DNA of 64,000 nt from Akkermansia muciniphila (GTDB taxonomy: Bacteria > Verrucomicrobiota > Verrucomicrobiia > Verrucomicrobiales > DEV007), in the NCBI GenBank assembly GCA_945883495.1, contig CAMCXS010000011.1, forward strand, positions 1 through 64,000, in the 5' to 3' direction. The translations under genes were made by a program, and so were the position numbers. How positions within the stretch are numbered: position 1 is the first letter of the stretch; every line of letters begins with the position of its first letter. Below the pieces are notes generated by a model. The model ran no database searches and was not told the DNA's origin. It saw only the letters and a program-made list of their open reading frames with translations. This document shows positions 10,501 to 18,570 of this stretch, piece after piece.

Positions 10501-10639
10501 CACAGCGCAGTTCTTCGAGTTGGATGAGGGCAAAAAGATCGTTCGGCAATTCGTGGATCACGGGCGCTTCGTGAGCATCAATAAAGTGCAGGTGCTTGAT
10601 GTGCCGGGCGATCCGGTGAACGATGAGGTTTGGCGATGA
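7526..10639 (+). CDS. Secreted FAD-dependent oxidoreductase fused to SLH-like segment and beta-propeller
   Basis: A 1037-residue protein with an N-terminal signal peptide (MRTWLCLLWAVPVLLGAEV). Residues about 20-590 form an FAD-dependent oxidoreductase of the PF12831 type, with the dinucleotide-binding motif LLICGGDESGCAAAVQAARL and the family segment DIDWLGGQFSTQGI. Residues about 610-715 resemble an S-layer-homology segment (YSDVPVDDPDRAFIEAMIAWG). An acidic calcium-type linker follows (DDDGDGRKDYDDALPFDRDN, about 723-742). The rest, to 1037, is a WD40/PQQ-like propeller with repeats such as LPGGRVLVVECG, LDGRYLISAKG and LPNGHLLIACGEG. PF12831 enzymes usually stop after the oxidoreductase domain, so the C-terminal fusion is unusual. 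The ATGA overlap couples it to the SDR; IclR is the likely regulator. The substrate is unknown. Confidence 0.85.
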   Translation: MRTWLCLLWAVPVLLGAEVIEADLLICGGDESGCAAAVQAARLGVKRIVLANDIDWLGGQFSTQGIGPIDEWTTVEGKRVEFPASGAFLEILERIEAHNRQVYGIAHPGNGWCGRHTIEPVAAAKIFEEWLAPYAGQITILRHLHPDRVFREGKRVTGVVFRNQDGTELAIHAGLTLDSTDWGDVIRLSGAAYMAGPDLRSKFQEPSAPEKLEADGEQEMNPISWCPLLRETGQESTLEKPDRYDERSFSDWRNAPPWVDWDGSGGIYHMAGWCIYTHRRMVDRYHNNLPVGTEAVILNWPAHDYPLGSLSKHVLEALEASEPGASRKNIVNLTRAQREIIFADAKDRALEFVYWLQTAAHERVGDYPQSFRYMKLADDYGTADRLPPKPYIREGLRLEALYVLREQDVRTASETPLWAKAMVPDGVFGYQFNIDFHPTRRKFVDDDPSQPWQPKFFGKRDWNAHTDRAMFPLRGLVPVEMDGLLGCSKNIGVTSLVQASLRLHGQMMHVGTAAGTVAALALREGIAPRAIASSPQRIREVQRTLVRGSEGPGMLIWPWHDVRSEEAHFEAANLLTIAGIWRAGADTVFFEPRKVVTRRELAGALVRLRRSLPESPDWPEFAAASRYSDVPVDDPDRAFIEAMIAWGEFGSQPATFSPDAPVTWATLHRWLVALKLPSFPALAHEKTAVSLLTRAECTDFLYRILRQSGEIHAADGAWLQPGGDDDGDGRKDYDDALPFDRDNNNVPDRLQPPNLMQAIHPFGRRVLVSDYGGDKVAIVDPDGRVEWEFPAEKPQDVWMLANGNVLFSHLRGAREVTMQRKTVWEYTSPPGTEVHGCQPLPGGRVLVVECGTKRLVEVDRDGEIAREIAVPIVTRNPHDQMRGCRRTLDGRYLISAKGDRAVLELDASGKLVRSIKTPGDPHEVRELPNGHLLIACGEGEAILELDRERSVVWKLGTEEVPNNPLRLISGFQRLPDGHTVVVNWLGHGYLATTAQFFELDEGKKIVRQFVDHGRFVSINKVQVLDVPGDPVNDEVWR

Positions 10640-10666
10640 GTCCCGGCGGACCTCCGATTCGAGCCA

Positions 10667-11995
10667 TCAGCCCGATTTGCGCCAGAATCGCCTGGCGAAC
10701 AACACCGCGCAAACCGTAAGGCCAATCGTCAGTCCCCACCAGATGCCCTGGACACCTGTGCCCTGACGAAAGGCAAGCCACCAGCCTAGCGGGAGACCGA
10801 TCAACCAGTGTGCTGCGAACGCCGCTCGCGCCGGGAACTGAACATCTTCCAGTCCCCGCAGTGCGCCCATGGAAATGACTTGGACGGCGTCGCTGGCCTG
10901 GAAAACGGCGGAGATGAGGAGCAGCCCGGCCGCCAGTTCCAACGTGGCTGAATCCGTGATGAACCAGCCGGCGATCACGTGTCGGCCGCCTGCGATGACG
11001 CCGAAGGTGGGCAACGTAAACAGCGCGGCGACGAGGAGAGCGCCACCGAGGATCCGTCGAGGCCCGCTCCGGTCACCGGCGCCGCGGGCGGCTCCAGTGC
11101 GCACGGTCACAGCCATCGAGAGACCGAGAGGAATCATGAAGACGGAGGCTGCGCAGACCAGGGCGACCTGATGGGCGGCCAGCGGCTCGCCACCGAGTGT
11201 CCCCACGAGGAAACCGGCGGCGACGAAAGCGCTGACCTCCGCCAGCATTTGCATGGCCGATGGCAGACCGAGCCGGGCCAGGGAAGCGAAAGGGCGCCAA
11301 GAGGGGCGGCGGAGCCAGTGAGCTGGGATCCAGTCCCTCAGATCTCTGGACGATCGGCACCAAGCAACGAGACCCACGAACACCGCGACTCGAGCGATAC
11401 AGGTGGCGATCCCCGCACCGGCCAAACCGAGAGTGGGGAATCCCGCGTTTCCGTAGATTAGGAGCCAGTTGAGAACGACATTGAGAAACACTCCGCCCAG
11501 GGTGATCCAAAACGGTGGCCAGGGATGATCCATGGCGTCCGCATGATTCTTCACGGCGATGCCAAGAAACGCTGGAACCATCGAAAGCGCGATCCACTCC
11601 AGAAGTGGGGGAGTAATCGCCACCACAGCGGGGGCTTGGCGGAAGTTCCCCAGCTGGGGAAGGAGGACTGAGGCTCCCAGCAGGGTGGAGATCCCCAGGA
11701 GGAGCGCCAGCCACATCCCGTGGCGCAGAGCAGCGCGCGCTCTCTCTGGGTGGGCGGCTCCACGTGCTTGGGAGACCCGGACGGAGATGGCGGTGAGCAG
11801 ACCGATCCCGAACACCAGGGGGACGTGACTGAGATTCGTGACGAGGGCGGCTGCCGCCAAGGGGGTGGTTCCAAGTCGGCCGATCATCGCGGTATCGACC
11901 ACGCCCATGAGCATTTGGCTCAACTGTCCCGCAATCAGTGGCGTTGCCAAACGGAGGGTCACCTTGGCATCGGTGAACAGGTCCGCGAGCCTCAT
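10667..11995 (-). CDS. MATE-family efflux transporter
   Basis: A 442-residue integral membrane protein with about 12 hydrophobic segments in two similar halves, as in Na+- or H+-coupled multidrug and toxin extrusion transporters. The N-terminal sequence LATPLIAGQLSQMLMGVVDT followed by AMIGRLGTTPLAAAAL is the family signature, and its half-repeat appears at LGLPSAMQMLAEVSAFVAAG. It would export drugs or metabolites from the cytoplasm across the inner membrane. It is transcribed convergently with the FAD oxidoreductase (27 bp between stops) and divergently from the small membrane protein; the 144-bp divergent gap is the only promoter space. Confidence 0.93.
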   Translation of the reverse strand: MRLADLFTDAKVTLRLATPLIAGQLSQMLMGVVDTAMIGRLGTTPLAAAALVTNLSHVPLVFGIGLLTAISVRVSQARGAAHPERARAALRHGMWLALLLGISTLLGASVLLPQLGNFRQAPAVVAITPPLLEWIALSMVPAFLGIAVKNHADAMDHPWPPFWITLGGVFLNVVLNWLLIYGNAGFPTLGLAGAGIATCIARVAVFVGLVAWCRSSRDLRDWIPAHWLRRPSWRPFASLARLGLPSAMQMLAEVSAFVAAGFLVGTLGGEPLAAHQVALVCAASVFMIPLGLSMAVTVRTGAARGAGDRSGPRRILGGALLVAALFTLPTFGVIAGGRHVIAGWFITDSATLELAAGLLLISAVFQASDAVQVISMGALRGLEDVQFPARAAFAAHWLIGLPLGWWLAFRQGTGVQGIWWGLTIGLTVCAVLFARRFWRKSG

Positions 11996-12139
11996 GAGGT
12001 GGCAAAGATGCGGACGGTCATGACTTCAGATACACCGTTGCCGTTCTGTCGGCAATCATTCGGAATTCAGGGGATTTCCGCTTCCCCTTCTTGCAACCCG
12101 AAGGTGCTTCTAGTAAGGAGAGGGACGACACGCGCAGCC

Positions 12140-12487
12140 ATGGACCCTCTATTCTACAAGATTCTTCACTTGGCCGGTATCATGACGCTGTTCACCGGGC
12201 TCGCCGTGCTTTTGATTCAAGGCAAGGACGGTCCGCTGCGTAAGCAGGCGCTCATGTTCCACGGCGTGGGGCTCTTTTTGATGCTTCTCAGCGGTTTTGG
12301 ACTCATGGCGAAGCTCCACCTTTCTTACACGGCGGGCTGGTTCTTTCTCAAGCTCGGCATCTGGCTGTTCTTCGGAGCGGTCGTAGCGCTGGCGAAGAAT
12401 GGAGTGCTCAAGGGATTGACTGGCTGGGTCGTTTGCATCGTGGTTGGCGTTGTCGCTGCCTGGACTGGTCTCGTCAAACCTTTCTGA
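12140..12487 (+). CDS. Small four-helix membrane protein of unknown function
   Basis: A 115-residue protein starting MDPLFYKILHLAGIMTLFTG. It has four clear hydrophobic helices, at about 8-24, 39-56, 66-83 and 93-112, joined by short charged loops (QGKDGPLRKQ, AKNGVLKG). I do not recognise a named family; the layout resembles small SirB2- or CopD-like membrane proteins, but no signature confirms this. A conserved-looking histidine (H10) and the pair FHGVG lie in or near the helices. It is 15 bp upstream of, and in the same reading frame as, the glycosyltransferase gene, so the two are probably cotranscribed. An open frame upstream of this ATG lies antisense to the MATE gene and is not coding. 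Confidence 0.7.
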   Translation: MDPLFYKILHLAGIMTLFTGLAVLLIQGKDGPLRKQALMFHGVGLFLMLLSGFGLMAKLHLSYTAGWFFLKLGIWLFFGAVVALAKNGVLKGLTGWVVCIVVGVVAAWTGLVKPF

Positions 12488-12502
12488 CCGGCCCCAATCC
12501 AC

Positions 12503-13741
12503 TTGCCTCCGGTCGCTCAAGTCGTCGCGGTTCTTTGGCTTTTGCAGGTTCTCTACGGACCTTTCAAGGCCTTGATTTCTCACTCGCTGCTGCGCCGGCA
12601 ACGCCGTCTCTTCGCTGACTCCATTCCAGAGCGTTATCGCCGCGCCCTGCTCATCGTCCCCGCCAAGGGAGCCGGACCTGATTTTCCCGGTTTCCTCAAT
12701 CTGGTAATGCATCAGGATTACGCGGAGTACCGGATCATTCTGGTGACGGAAAGCGCCGAGGATCCCGCGGCCGTGCAGGGGAGGGCCTTTTTGGGCCTTG
12801 GCCCGGGAGAATACGTGTGGAGGTCAAATCGTGCCCCTGGGGAGGAGGCTCGGGAAGTAGAGTTCGTCGTGGCTGGCCTTTCGGAGAATGAAGGGCAAAA
12901 GGTCCACAACCAACGCGCCGCCCTGGCTCAGCTGCGTTCCGATGATGAAATCGTCGCTTTTGCGGATGCGGATATCGTTGGCAGCCGGGATTGGTTGCGT
13001 CAGCTGTTCGCTCCACTCAACCTCAACCGGGCGGATGTGAGTTCCGGATACCGCTGGTTGATCCCATCCCGGCCGAGTGCGATCACCTGGATCGCCTCCA
13101 ATTTGAATGGAGACATCGCGTTCCTGGGCGGCCCGTCCTGGTGTACGTTGCTTTGGGGCGGCTCGATGGCGATGACTCGGGAGGTTTACGATGAGTTGGA
13201 TGTCCTGGGGGCGTTGCGGGGCAGTCTCAACGACGACCTGCAGTTGACGCGATTGGCCCGGGAGGCCCGTAAACGCTTGGTCTTCGTGCGCAGTCTCATG
13301 GCGCCCTCGCCGGTCGACTACGATTGGAGCCGGTTTTGGGAGTTCGCTCGTCGTCAGTACTTTCAGGTGCGGGTTTACGTGCCATTTTTCTGGTGGTTGG
13401 CGTTCGTCTTTAACTCGCTCTGGTTGGCTGGGGTGGCGGTTACATGGTGGGGGGCGTTCCGTGGGTATGCGGGGTGTTACGTCTTCATCGCGACCGGAAC
13501 GATGAGCGTTTTGCTCACACACTGGCTTCGTCAGCGCTATCTCAGGGAGCTGTTCGCGACGGAAATGCGGGAGAGAATTCGCGCGGCGCGGTCCATTGCG
13601 TGGTTCACGACCACGCTGAATTTTCTGGTGCACTGGCTCATCGTCGTGAGCGTAATCCCGATGCGAGGTATCACCTGGGCGGGCATTCGCTACCGGGTGC
13701 GCGGGAGGCAGCGGGTCGAAGTGCTAAGTCGCCACGCGTAG
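12503..13741 (+). CDS. Membrane glycosyltransferase, GT2/GT21-like (ceramide glucosyltransferase type)
   Basis: A 412-residue protein with an N-terminal membrane anchor (VVAVLWLLQVLYGPFKALI) and C-terminal helices (about 285-390) around a GT-A catalytic domain. Visible GT2 signatures are FADADI (about 152-157, nucleotide-sugar and metal binding), the acceptor-region acidic motif NDDLQLTRLA (about 242), and RRQYFQVRVY, which stands where processive GT2 enzymes carry Q/R-x-x-R-W. The arrangement fits ceramide glucosyltransferase and hopanoid glycosyltransferase relatives, so a lipid acceptor is plausible. The only nearby start is TTG at 12503, with no clear ribosome-binding site, so the exact start is uncertain. 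Its last 18 bp overlap the convergent M20 peptidase gene. Confidence 0.83.
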   Translation: MPPVAQVVAVLWLLQVLYGPFKALISHSLLRRQRRLFADSIPERYRRALLIVPAKGAGPDFPGFLNLVMHQDYAEYRIILVTESAEDPAAVQGRAFLGLGPGEYVWRSNRAPGEEAREVEFVVAGLSENEGQKVHNQRAALAQLRSDDEIVAFADADIVGSRDWLRQLFAPLNLNRADVSSGYRWLIPSRPSAITWIASNLNGDIAFLGGPSWCTLLWGGSMAMTREVYDELDVLGALRGSLNDDLQLTRLAREARKRLVFVRSLMAPSPVDYDWSRFWEFARRQYFQVRVYVPFFWWLAFVFNSLWLAGVAVTWWGAFRGYAGCYVFIATGTMSVLLTHWLRQRYLRELFATEMRERIRAARSIAWFTTTLNFLVHWLIVVSVIPMRGITWAGIRYRVRGRQRVEVLSRHA

Positions 13742-15055
13742 CACCAGTTCCTCCAAGGCTTCGATGCCGAAGCGAAACCCATCGACCGGGATGCGTTCGT
13801 CATCTCCGTGGAAAAGGGAGGAAAACTGAAGGTCGGCCGGGAGCGGCAAGGGATAGAACCCGTAGCAGATGGTGCCGAGCTTGGCGTAGTTCCGGGAATC
13901 CGTGGCGCCAAAAACTGGGTAGGGCAGGACTTCGGAACCGGGGTCCTTTTCTTGAATGAGCCGCTTCATTTCCGCGAACACCGGGGTGTCGGGCGAAAAA
14001 GCGGTCGGGGCTTCCTCGTGGAGCAGCTCAATGATCGGGTCCGGTCCAATCAAGGCCCTGGTCTCGGCCACAAGTTCGGCGGCGCTGCTTCCAGGGACGA
14101 TCCGGCCGTCTACATAGATGACCACCTCAGAGGGCACGACGTTGATGGCCTCGCCCGCCCGGATCACCGTGGGATTGACGGTATTCGAGAGAATGGTTTG
14201 CAAGGCGAGGCGTCTCTCACCCGGGGGCACCACGTGGTGGAGCAAGAGTTTTCCCAGAGCAGGATGGCGCAGACCGGAGAGCACGGCTGCCTCAAGCGGC
14301 CGACTGAGGCGGATCATCCCTTCCAAAAAATGCCGGGCAGGCTCATTCCAATGATGAGGCAAACGCGCATGCGCCAGACGGTCCAGCACCTGCGCCGCGC
14401 GGGCCACGCTGCCGTCCGGGCATGGTTTGGCACCGTGACCAGGCTGACCGGAGACCCGAATGCGTAACCTGGCTAAGCCACGCTCGGCGATTTGGATCAG
14501 ATAACAGCGTGTCCCGTGTAGGTCGAAGGAGAAGCCTCCCACCTCGTTGATGCAGTACTCGGCCCGCACCAGATCAGGATGCTCCCGGACTAGGTAAGCC
14601 GATCCGAATTCGCACTCCCGTTCCTCATCGGCCACCGCGGCGAAGATCACATCCCGCTTCAACCGGACGCCCGCGCGGCGCAAACGGCGAACCACCGTCA
14701 ACGCCATAATCGCGAATCCCTTCATATCAATCGCACCGCGGCCCCAGAGAAAGCCATCCTGCTCGATTCCCGCGAAAGGAGGGTGGGTCCAGCGGGCGGG
14801 ATCCGCCGGGACGGTGTCCAGGTGGCTGCTCAGGAGCAGGGGAAGCGCGGAGCCATCACCTTGGAGGCGGCCGACAAGATTTACCCGCCCGGGTGCGGGC
14901 TCAACCAATCTGACCGGGATGTCATCCTGGCTCAATGCCGATTGGAGTAACTCGGCGGCAGGGCGCTCATTCCCGGGAGGATTCGAGGTGTCGATCCGCA
15001 GGAGTGCCTGCAGGAGCTCCTTCGCTTCGCGGAATTCAGCCTCGGACAGGGCCAT
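13724..15055 (-). CDS. M20-family metallopeptidase (ArgE/DapE/carboxypeptidase type)
   Basis: A 443-residue zinc hydrolase. Metal-site residues are readable: H78 and D80 in SSHLDTVP, bridging D110 in GRGAIDMKG, the catalytic and metal glutamates E144-E145 in ADEERECEFGS, a further acidic residue in INEVGG, and the C-terminal histidine in LFHGDDERIPVDGF. The lid/dimerisation domain lies between about 195 and 340 (ISGQPGH-type start: VSGQPGHGAKPCPDG). The family hydrolyses peptide or N-acyl amide bonds; the substrate is not specified. The gene starts 9 bp after the stop of the LolA-like gene and is probably the last cistron of the ABC operon, although no functional link is obvious. Confidence 0.9.
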   Translation of the reverse strand: MALSEAEFREAKELLQALLRIDTSNPPGNERPAAELLQSALSQDDIPVRLVEPAPGRVNLVGRLQGDGSALPLLLSSHLDTVPADPARWTHPPFAGIEQDGFLWGRGAIDMKGFAIMALTVVRRLRRAGVRLKRDVIFAAVADEERECEFGSAYLVREHPDLVRAEYCINEVGGFSFDLHGTRCYLIQIAERGLARLRIRVSGQPGHGAKPCPDGSVARAAQVLDRLAHARLPHHWNEPARHFLEGMIRLSRPLEAAVLSGLRHPALGKLLLHHVVPPGERRLALQTILSNTVNPTVIRAGEAINVVPSEVVIYVDGRIVPGSSAAELVAETRALIGPDPIIELLHEEAPTAFSPDTPVFAEMKRLIQEKDPGSEVLPYPVFGATDSRNYAKLGTICYGFYPLPLPADLQFSSLFHGDDERIPVDGFRFGIEALEELVLRVAT

Positions 15056-15064
15056 CCTGGGCGA

Positions 15065-15826
15065 TCAGGAAGCCGCTGGAAGGTGATCGACGTCGAAGAC
15101 TTCGGGAGAGAAGTTCTTGGTCTTGAAATCGCGGAAGCTGAGAATGGTGGTCTTGGGGGTGCCGAGCATCTCTACGACTTCGAGCTTGGAGAGAAAAGGA
15201 AGCTCCTTGCCTCCAATGGTAATTTTGGAGTCGTGCTTGAAGGTGGCCGTGCGGATGAGCTTGCCAGTCTTGGTGTAAAACTCTGCTTTGCGGGAGACGC
15301 GGTCGGTGTTGGAGACCCAAAGGAGCACCTTGTCGTAGGATGCGGTGGTTCCCGGACGCGCGTTCAATTCAAACTGGGTGCAGGATTCACCGTTCAAGGT
15401 GGCCTTGTGAGCGGCGGAAGGGGAGTATTCCTGGAGGAAGCTGATCGAGGCAATGTCGCCAATCGCGGCATCACCGGCCACTTGCTGACGGCGAGGGACG
15501 AGGACGGCCCGTTTGGTTCCAGGGCGGTAAAAATACATTTGCCCGCCGGTCAGGAGGTACTTTTTGCCGGCGGAGGTGGTGGGTTCCACGACTTCGGCGG
15601 CGGCTTTGCCTCCTTGGGTCCGCACGATCAGCGTGGCATTGGCGTCCTCCTTGGGGGACTGGCTGCCGGCGTTGACGGTCCATTGCATTCCTGACGAGAA
15701 ACGTACGCCGCGACGGATTTCGGCGTCATCGAGCAACGACTGCTGGCTCGAAGTGATTTCCGCCGATAATGGGGCGGACAACACCACTCCGAGAACGAGG
15801 AGGGTGAGGGCGGATAGCTTGGTCAT
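15065..15826 (-). CDS. LolA-like outer-membrane lipoprotein-sorting protein
   Basis: A 253-residue secreted protein with a signal peptide (MTKLSALTLLVLGVVLSAPLSA); an upstream extension of the frame would overlap the permease gene. The mature region alternates polar and hydrophobic strands (GGQMYFYRPGTKRAVLVPRR, KVLLWVSNTDRVSRKAEFYT) in the style of the LolA/MucB half-barrel fold, PF17131 type. These proteins carry lipid-anchored cargo or sense lipids in the periplasm and are typically encoded with a LolCE/FtsX-type ABC transporter, as here. The start lies 13 bp downstream of the permease stop. I infer it is the periplasmic acceptor for cargo released by the adjacent ABC system. Confidence 0.78.
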   Translation of the reverse strand: MTKLSALTLLVLGVVLSAPLSAEITSSQQSLLDDAEIRRGVRFSSGMQWTVNAGSQSPKEDANATLIVRTQGGKAAAEVVEPTTSAGKKYLLTGGQMYFYRPGTKRAVLVPRRQQVAGDAAIGDIASISFLQEYSPSAAHKATLNGESCTQFELNARPGTTASYDKVLLWVSNTDRVSRKAEFYTKTGKLIRTATFKHDSKITIGGKELPFLSKLEVVEMLGTPKTTILSFRDFKTKNFSPEVFDVDHLPAAS

Positions 15827-15839
15827 GAGAGGGATTCTG

Positions 15840-17090
15840 TTAAACGTGGCCGAGTGCTTCCACAATCCCTTGGCTGGAGGCCTTCCGGGCGGGAAGGATG
15901 GCAGCGGCCAATGTCAAGACGATCAGGAAGACGGAAGTCATCAAGAGATACTCCGGAACCAGTTGGATTTCCAGTGGCACTTTCCGGCCAATAGTAGGAG
16001 GCGTCCACATTGGGGCCTGAACCTTGATGGTCGCCCAAACGATCACGCTCAGGAGAAGGCCCGCCATGGCTCCCCCAATCCCGATCAGCGTCCCTTCCAT
16101 GGCAAACAATTGAATGACCCCGGCTCGCCGCAATCCGAGGGCGCGCAGGGTGCCGATTTCCGTGGTTCGCTCAATGATTGCCATGGCCATCGTGTTCATG
16201 ACGCTCATGCTCACGATCACGATGAGGATGAAAAACACGATGCCGAAGATCATGTTGAACATCTTCTTCGTGAGCTGATACAACTCGGACTCCTCGTCCC
16301 AACGCTTCACCTCATAGCCGCCGCCCTCGGCCTCCAGAAATTCCCGCAGCGCCTGCTCTACCGCAGGGAGGTCGTGACGATGCTTGAGAAGGATCGCGAT
16401 CCGGCCCACGCCCTCAGTCTGCACCAAATCTTGAGCGAGTTTCAGCGGCAACACGATCAGCTTTTCGTCCAGCTCCGAGCTTGGACTCGCAAAGGTGTTC
16501 CGGACGACGGCATCCACCACGTTGATTTGGCCGTCGACGGTGCGGGCCATCAAGGCCACGTCCGACTCCAGCCCAAGGCCGAGAATCCGCTCCACGCCGT
16601 GCGCAATTCCGATCTCATTTGGATTCTCATCAGAGAGCGAATCCCCGGTGTCGAGGAAGGATGCGCCGCGCCCTAGAGTTTTCGATTCTTTGAAAAAGAC
16701 ATCGCGGTGCGACGGCTGAAACGCCTTGGCGACAAAGATGTTGGCCCGGTCCCCAGCGTCGAGCTGACCGGTCAGCTCCATCGTTCCGGCCACGAGGAGA
16801 ATGCGGTCATCCTTTTCCGGAAGATGGGTGAGGCGATCATAGACATCACCGGGGACGAGATAGCCGCCCGGATCCGTGGTTGCGTTTTCCTTGTAGCCGG
16901 TCCGGTAGACTTGAAGGTGGCCGTTGCCGCCGGCGTAGATGAATCCATCCCGCAGATTATCAAACATGTAGGCGGTAAACCCGCCAAACACGTTCACTGC
17001 GGCGAAGCCGAAAGCAGCGGCGAGAATGGTCACGGCGGAGCGGCGACGGTTGCGCAGCAGGTTGCGCGCGGCAAAGACGAACCAGTTCAT
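15840..17090 (-). CDS. ABC transporter permease, FtsX/LolE/MacB type
   Basis: A 416-residue permease with one N-terminal transmembrane helix (SAVTILAAAFGFAAVNVFGG), a large periplasmic domain (about 40-270), and three C-terminal helices of the FtsX domain (about 275-405). The segment preceding the second half, ERTTEIGTLRALGLRRAGVI, is the cytoplasmic coupling-helix signature of LolC/LolE and MacB permeases. These mechanotransmission-type ABC systems extract lipoproteins or other envelope substrates from the inner membrane rather than pumping through a channel. The gene overlaps the ATPase gene by 4 bp (ATGA) and precedes the LolA-like gene, forming an operon of ATPase, permease and carrier. 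Confidence 0.92.
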   Translation of the reverse strand: MNWFVFAARNLLRNRRRSAVTILAAAFGFAAVNVFGGFTAYMFDNLRDGFIYAGGNGHLQVYRTGYKENATTDPGGYLVPGDVYDRLTHLPEKDDRILLVAGTMELTGQLDAGDRANIFVAKAFQPSHRDVFFKESKTLGRGASFLDTGDSLSDENPNEIGIAHGVERILGLGLESDVALMARTVDGQINVVDAVVRNTFASPSSELDEKLIVLPLKLAQDLVQTEGVGRIAILLKHRHDLPAVEQALREFLEAEGGGYEVKRWDEESELYQLTKKMFNMIFGIVFFILIVIVSMSVMNTMAMAIIERTTEIGTLRALGLRRAGVIQLFAMEGTLIGIGGAMAGLLLSVIVWATIKVQAPMWTPPTIGRKVPLEIQLVPEYLLMTSVFLIVLTLAAAILPARKASSQGIVEALGHV

Positions 17091-17779
17091 GCGGGAGTGA
17101 CGCGGACGTCTTCAGTGATCAAGCCATCCTGCAGATGGACCTTGCGATCCACGCTGGCCAGAAGCCGCTCGTCGTGGGTGGAAAAGACAAAGGAGGTGCG
17201 AAACTCGCGATTCAAGCTGCGCATCAAATCGATGATTCTCTGCGCATTTTCGGAGTCGAGGTTCGCGGTTGGTTCATCGGCCACGATGACCACCGGCCGA
17301 TTGATCAAGGCGCGAGCAATCGCGACGCGTTGACGTTGCCCGCCGGAAAGCTTCTTGGGCCAGTGCGACGCGTGATCCGCGAGGCCCACTTTCTCCAGCA
17401 TCTCAAGCGCTAGTTTGCGGCTGCCTGAGTCCGTCACCCCGAGCATTTGCAAGGGCAACTGCACGTTCTCCAAGGCGGAAAGCACCGGGACCAAATTGAA
17501 GTTCTGGAACACGAAGCCGATCTTCCGGTTTCGCAAGTCGCTCCGGGCATCATCGGAGAGGGAAAGGACATCCACTCCATCGAACTCAACCCGCCCTGCC
17601 GTAGGCTGATCGATGACGCCGATGAGATGGCAAAGGGTGGACTTCCCGGAGCCCGAGGGGCCCCAGACGGCGACGAATTCACCCTCAGCGATCGTGAGAT
17701 CGACTCCCCGAAGGGCTTCGATCCACGTGTCGCCTAAGGGATAAGTCTTTCGAGCGCTAAGGACGTTGACGAGGGACAA
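17087..17779 (-). CDS. ABC transporter ATP-binding protein, LolD/MacB type
   Basis: A 230-residue ATPase of the usual LolD length. Motifs in order: Walker A GPSGSGKST (40-48), Q-loop FVFQNFNLVPVLSALENVQL, ABC signature LSGGQRQRVAIARAL, Walker B VIVADEPTANLD, and H-loop FVFSTHDERLL. The early residues YPLGDTWIEALRGVDL match the LolD/MacB A-loop region. It powers the adjacent FtsX-type permease, whose start codon overlaps its stop. Its start is the first gene of the minus-strand operon; about 100 bp separate it from a HicB-like gene upstream, the likely promoter space. Confidence 0.94.
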   Translation of the reverse strand: MSLVNVLSARKTYPLGDTWIEALRGVDLTIAEGEFVAVWGPSGSGKSTLCHLIGVIDQPTAGRVEFDGVDVLSLSDDARSDLRNRKIGFVFQNFNLVPVLSALENVQLPLQMLGVTDSGSRKLALEMLEKVGLADHASHWPKKLSGGQRQRVAIARALINRPVVIVADEPTANLDSENAQRIIDLMRSLNREFRTSFVFSTHDERLLASVDRKVHLQDGLITEDVRVTPA

Positions 17780-17879
17780 AGCGACGGGGCGATGGTTCGG
17801 GCGACCATGCTAGCCGGACGCCGCATTCGGGCAAGAAGATTGTGGATGATTGAGGGCTTCCTCTGAATCCGTTGGGGAC

Positions 17880-18137
17880 TCAGGCGGAAAGCATCTCGGA
17901 ACCGAGTGGCTCCGGGGTGTGATCGACCGTGACCGTGAGGCGGCGCGCCCCAGGCGTGGCTTCACGGAAGGCCTCGTCACGATTCACCTCAAAGGCGATC
18001 GCGATCGAATCGCTGAGATTGGCAATGGCTTCCGCCTCGCTCTCGGCTTCCGCGACGATTCCCGGAATTTCCGCGCAACTTGCTACAAATCCCCCGTCCT
18101 CGGATCGGGAAACAACCGCAGTGAATTCTCCATGCAT
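17880..18137 (-). CDS. HicB-like antitoxin-family protein, orphan
   Basis: An 85-residue protein starting MHGEFTAVVSRSEDGGFVAS. The pattern F-x-A-x-V-x-x-S-E-D-G-G-F-V-A-x-C-x-E-I-P-G-I, followed by EAEAIANLSDSI, is the HicB/UPF0150 fold, a degraded RNase-H-like domain that normally neutralises HicA mRNA interferase toxins. There is no C-terminal DNA-binding domain, and no HicA-like gene is adjacent (17780-17879 and 18138-18300 hold none). It may be a solitary HicB-fold protein, as is common in environmental bacteria, or the relic of a toxin-antitoxin pair. A start 9 codons upstream is also possible. Confidence 0.75.
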   Translation of the reverse strand: MHGEFTAVVSRSEDGGFVASCAEIPGIVAEAESEAEAIANLSDSIAIAFEVNRDEAFREATPGARRLTVTVDHTPEPLGSEMLSA

Positions 18138-18336
18138 GTTGGCATCGTAACGAAACCGACACATTGCGCAAGCGACGAAAGCCTAAAAATTTAGACCTGT
18201 TAGTATTCTGGGGACAACATGTGAATAACTGGCGGGCGGCCGATCTCGTCGCAAAGCGGCCCTTGGCAGAGCTGGCCGTTCACGCGAGGTGAGGCCGAAA
18301 ATTCTTTCGCAATGTCTCCTCACGCGTGAGCGCGCC

Positions 18337-18570
18337 TCCGAACAACTTTCGCCGGTGCGGTCCATCGATGAGTGCGGGTCCGAACAACTTTCGCAGGTGC
18401 GGTTCATCGATGAGCGCGGGTCCGAACAACTTTCGCCGGTGCGGTTCATCGATGAGCGCGGGTCCGAACAACTTTCGCGAGTGCGGTTCATCGATGAGTG
18501 CACGTCCGAAAAACTTTCGCGAGTGCGGTTCATCGATGAGTGCACGTCCGAAAAACTTTTCGGAGGTCTT
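18337..18570. repeat. 42-bp direct tandem repeat array, about 5.5 units
   Basis: Five units of exactly 42 bp begin at 18337, 18379, 18421, 18463 and 18505, with a partial sixth at 18547. Each starts tccgaa and carries tttcgc and the palindrome catcgatg. Units 4 and 5 share agtgcacg ends, showing stepwise duplication. The decamer ctcacgcgtg flanks the array at 18319-18328 and 18571-18580, and 18290-18336 looks like a decayed unit. Because 42 is a multiple of 3, several frames stay open on both strands (about 14-residue peptide repeats). No start, ribosome site or domain supports translation. It lies 53 bp beyond the 3' end of the DUF1501 gene. Confidence 0.85.

Noticed and set aside
18337-18570. 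CRISPR array
   Set aside because: The 42-bp units are directly adjacent with no unique spacers, and no cas gene is nearby. The arrays at 37472 and 43941 fail for the same reason.
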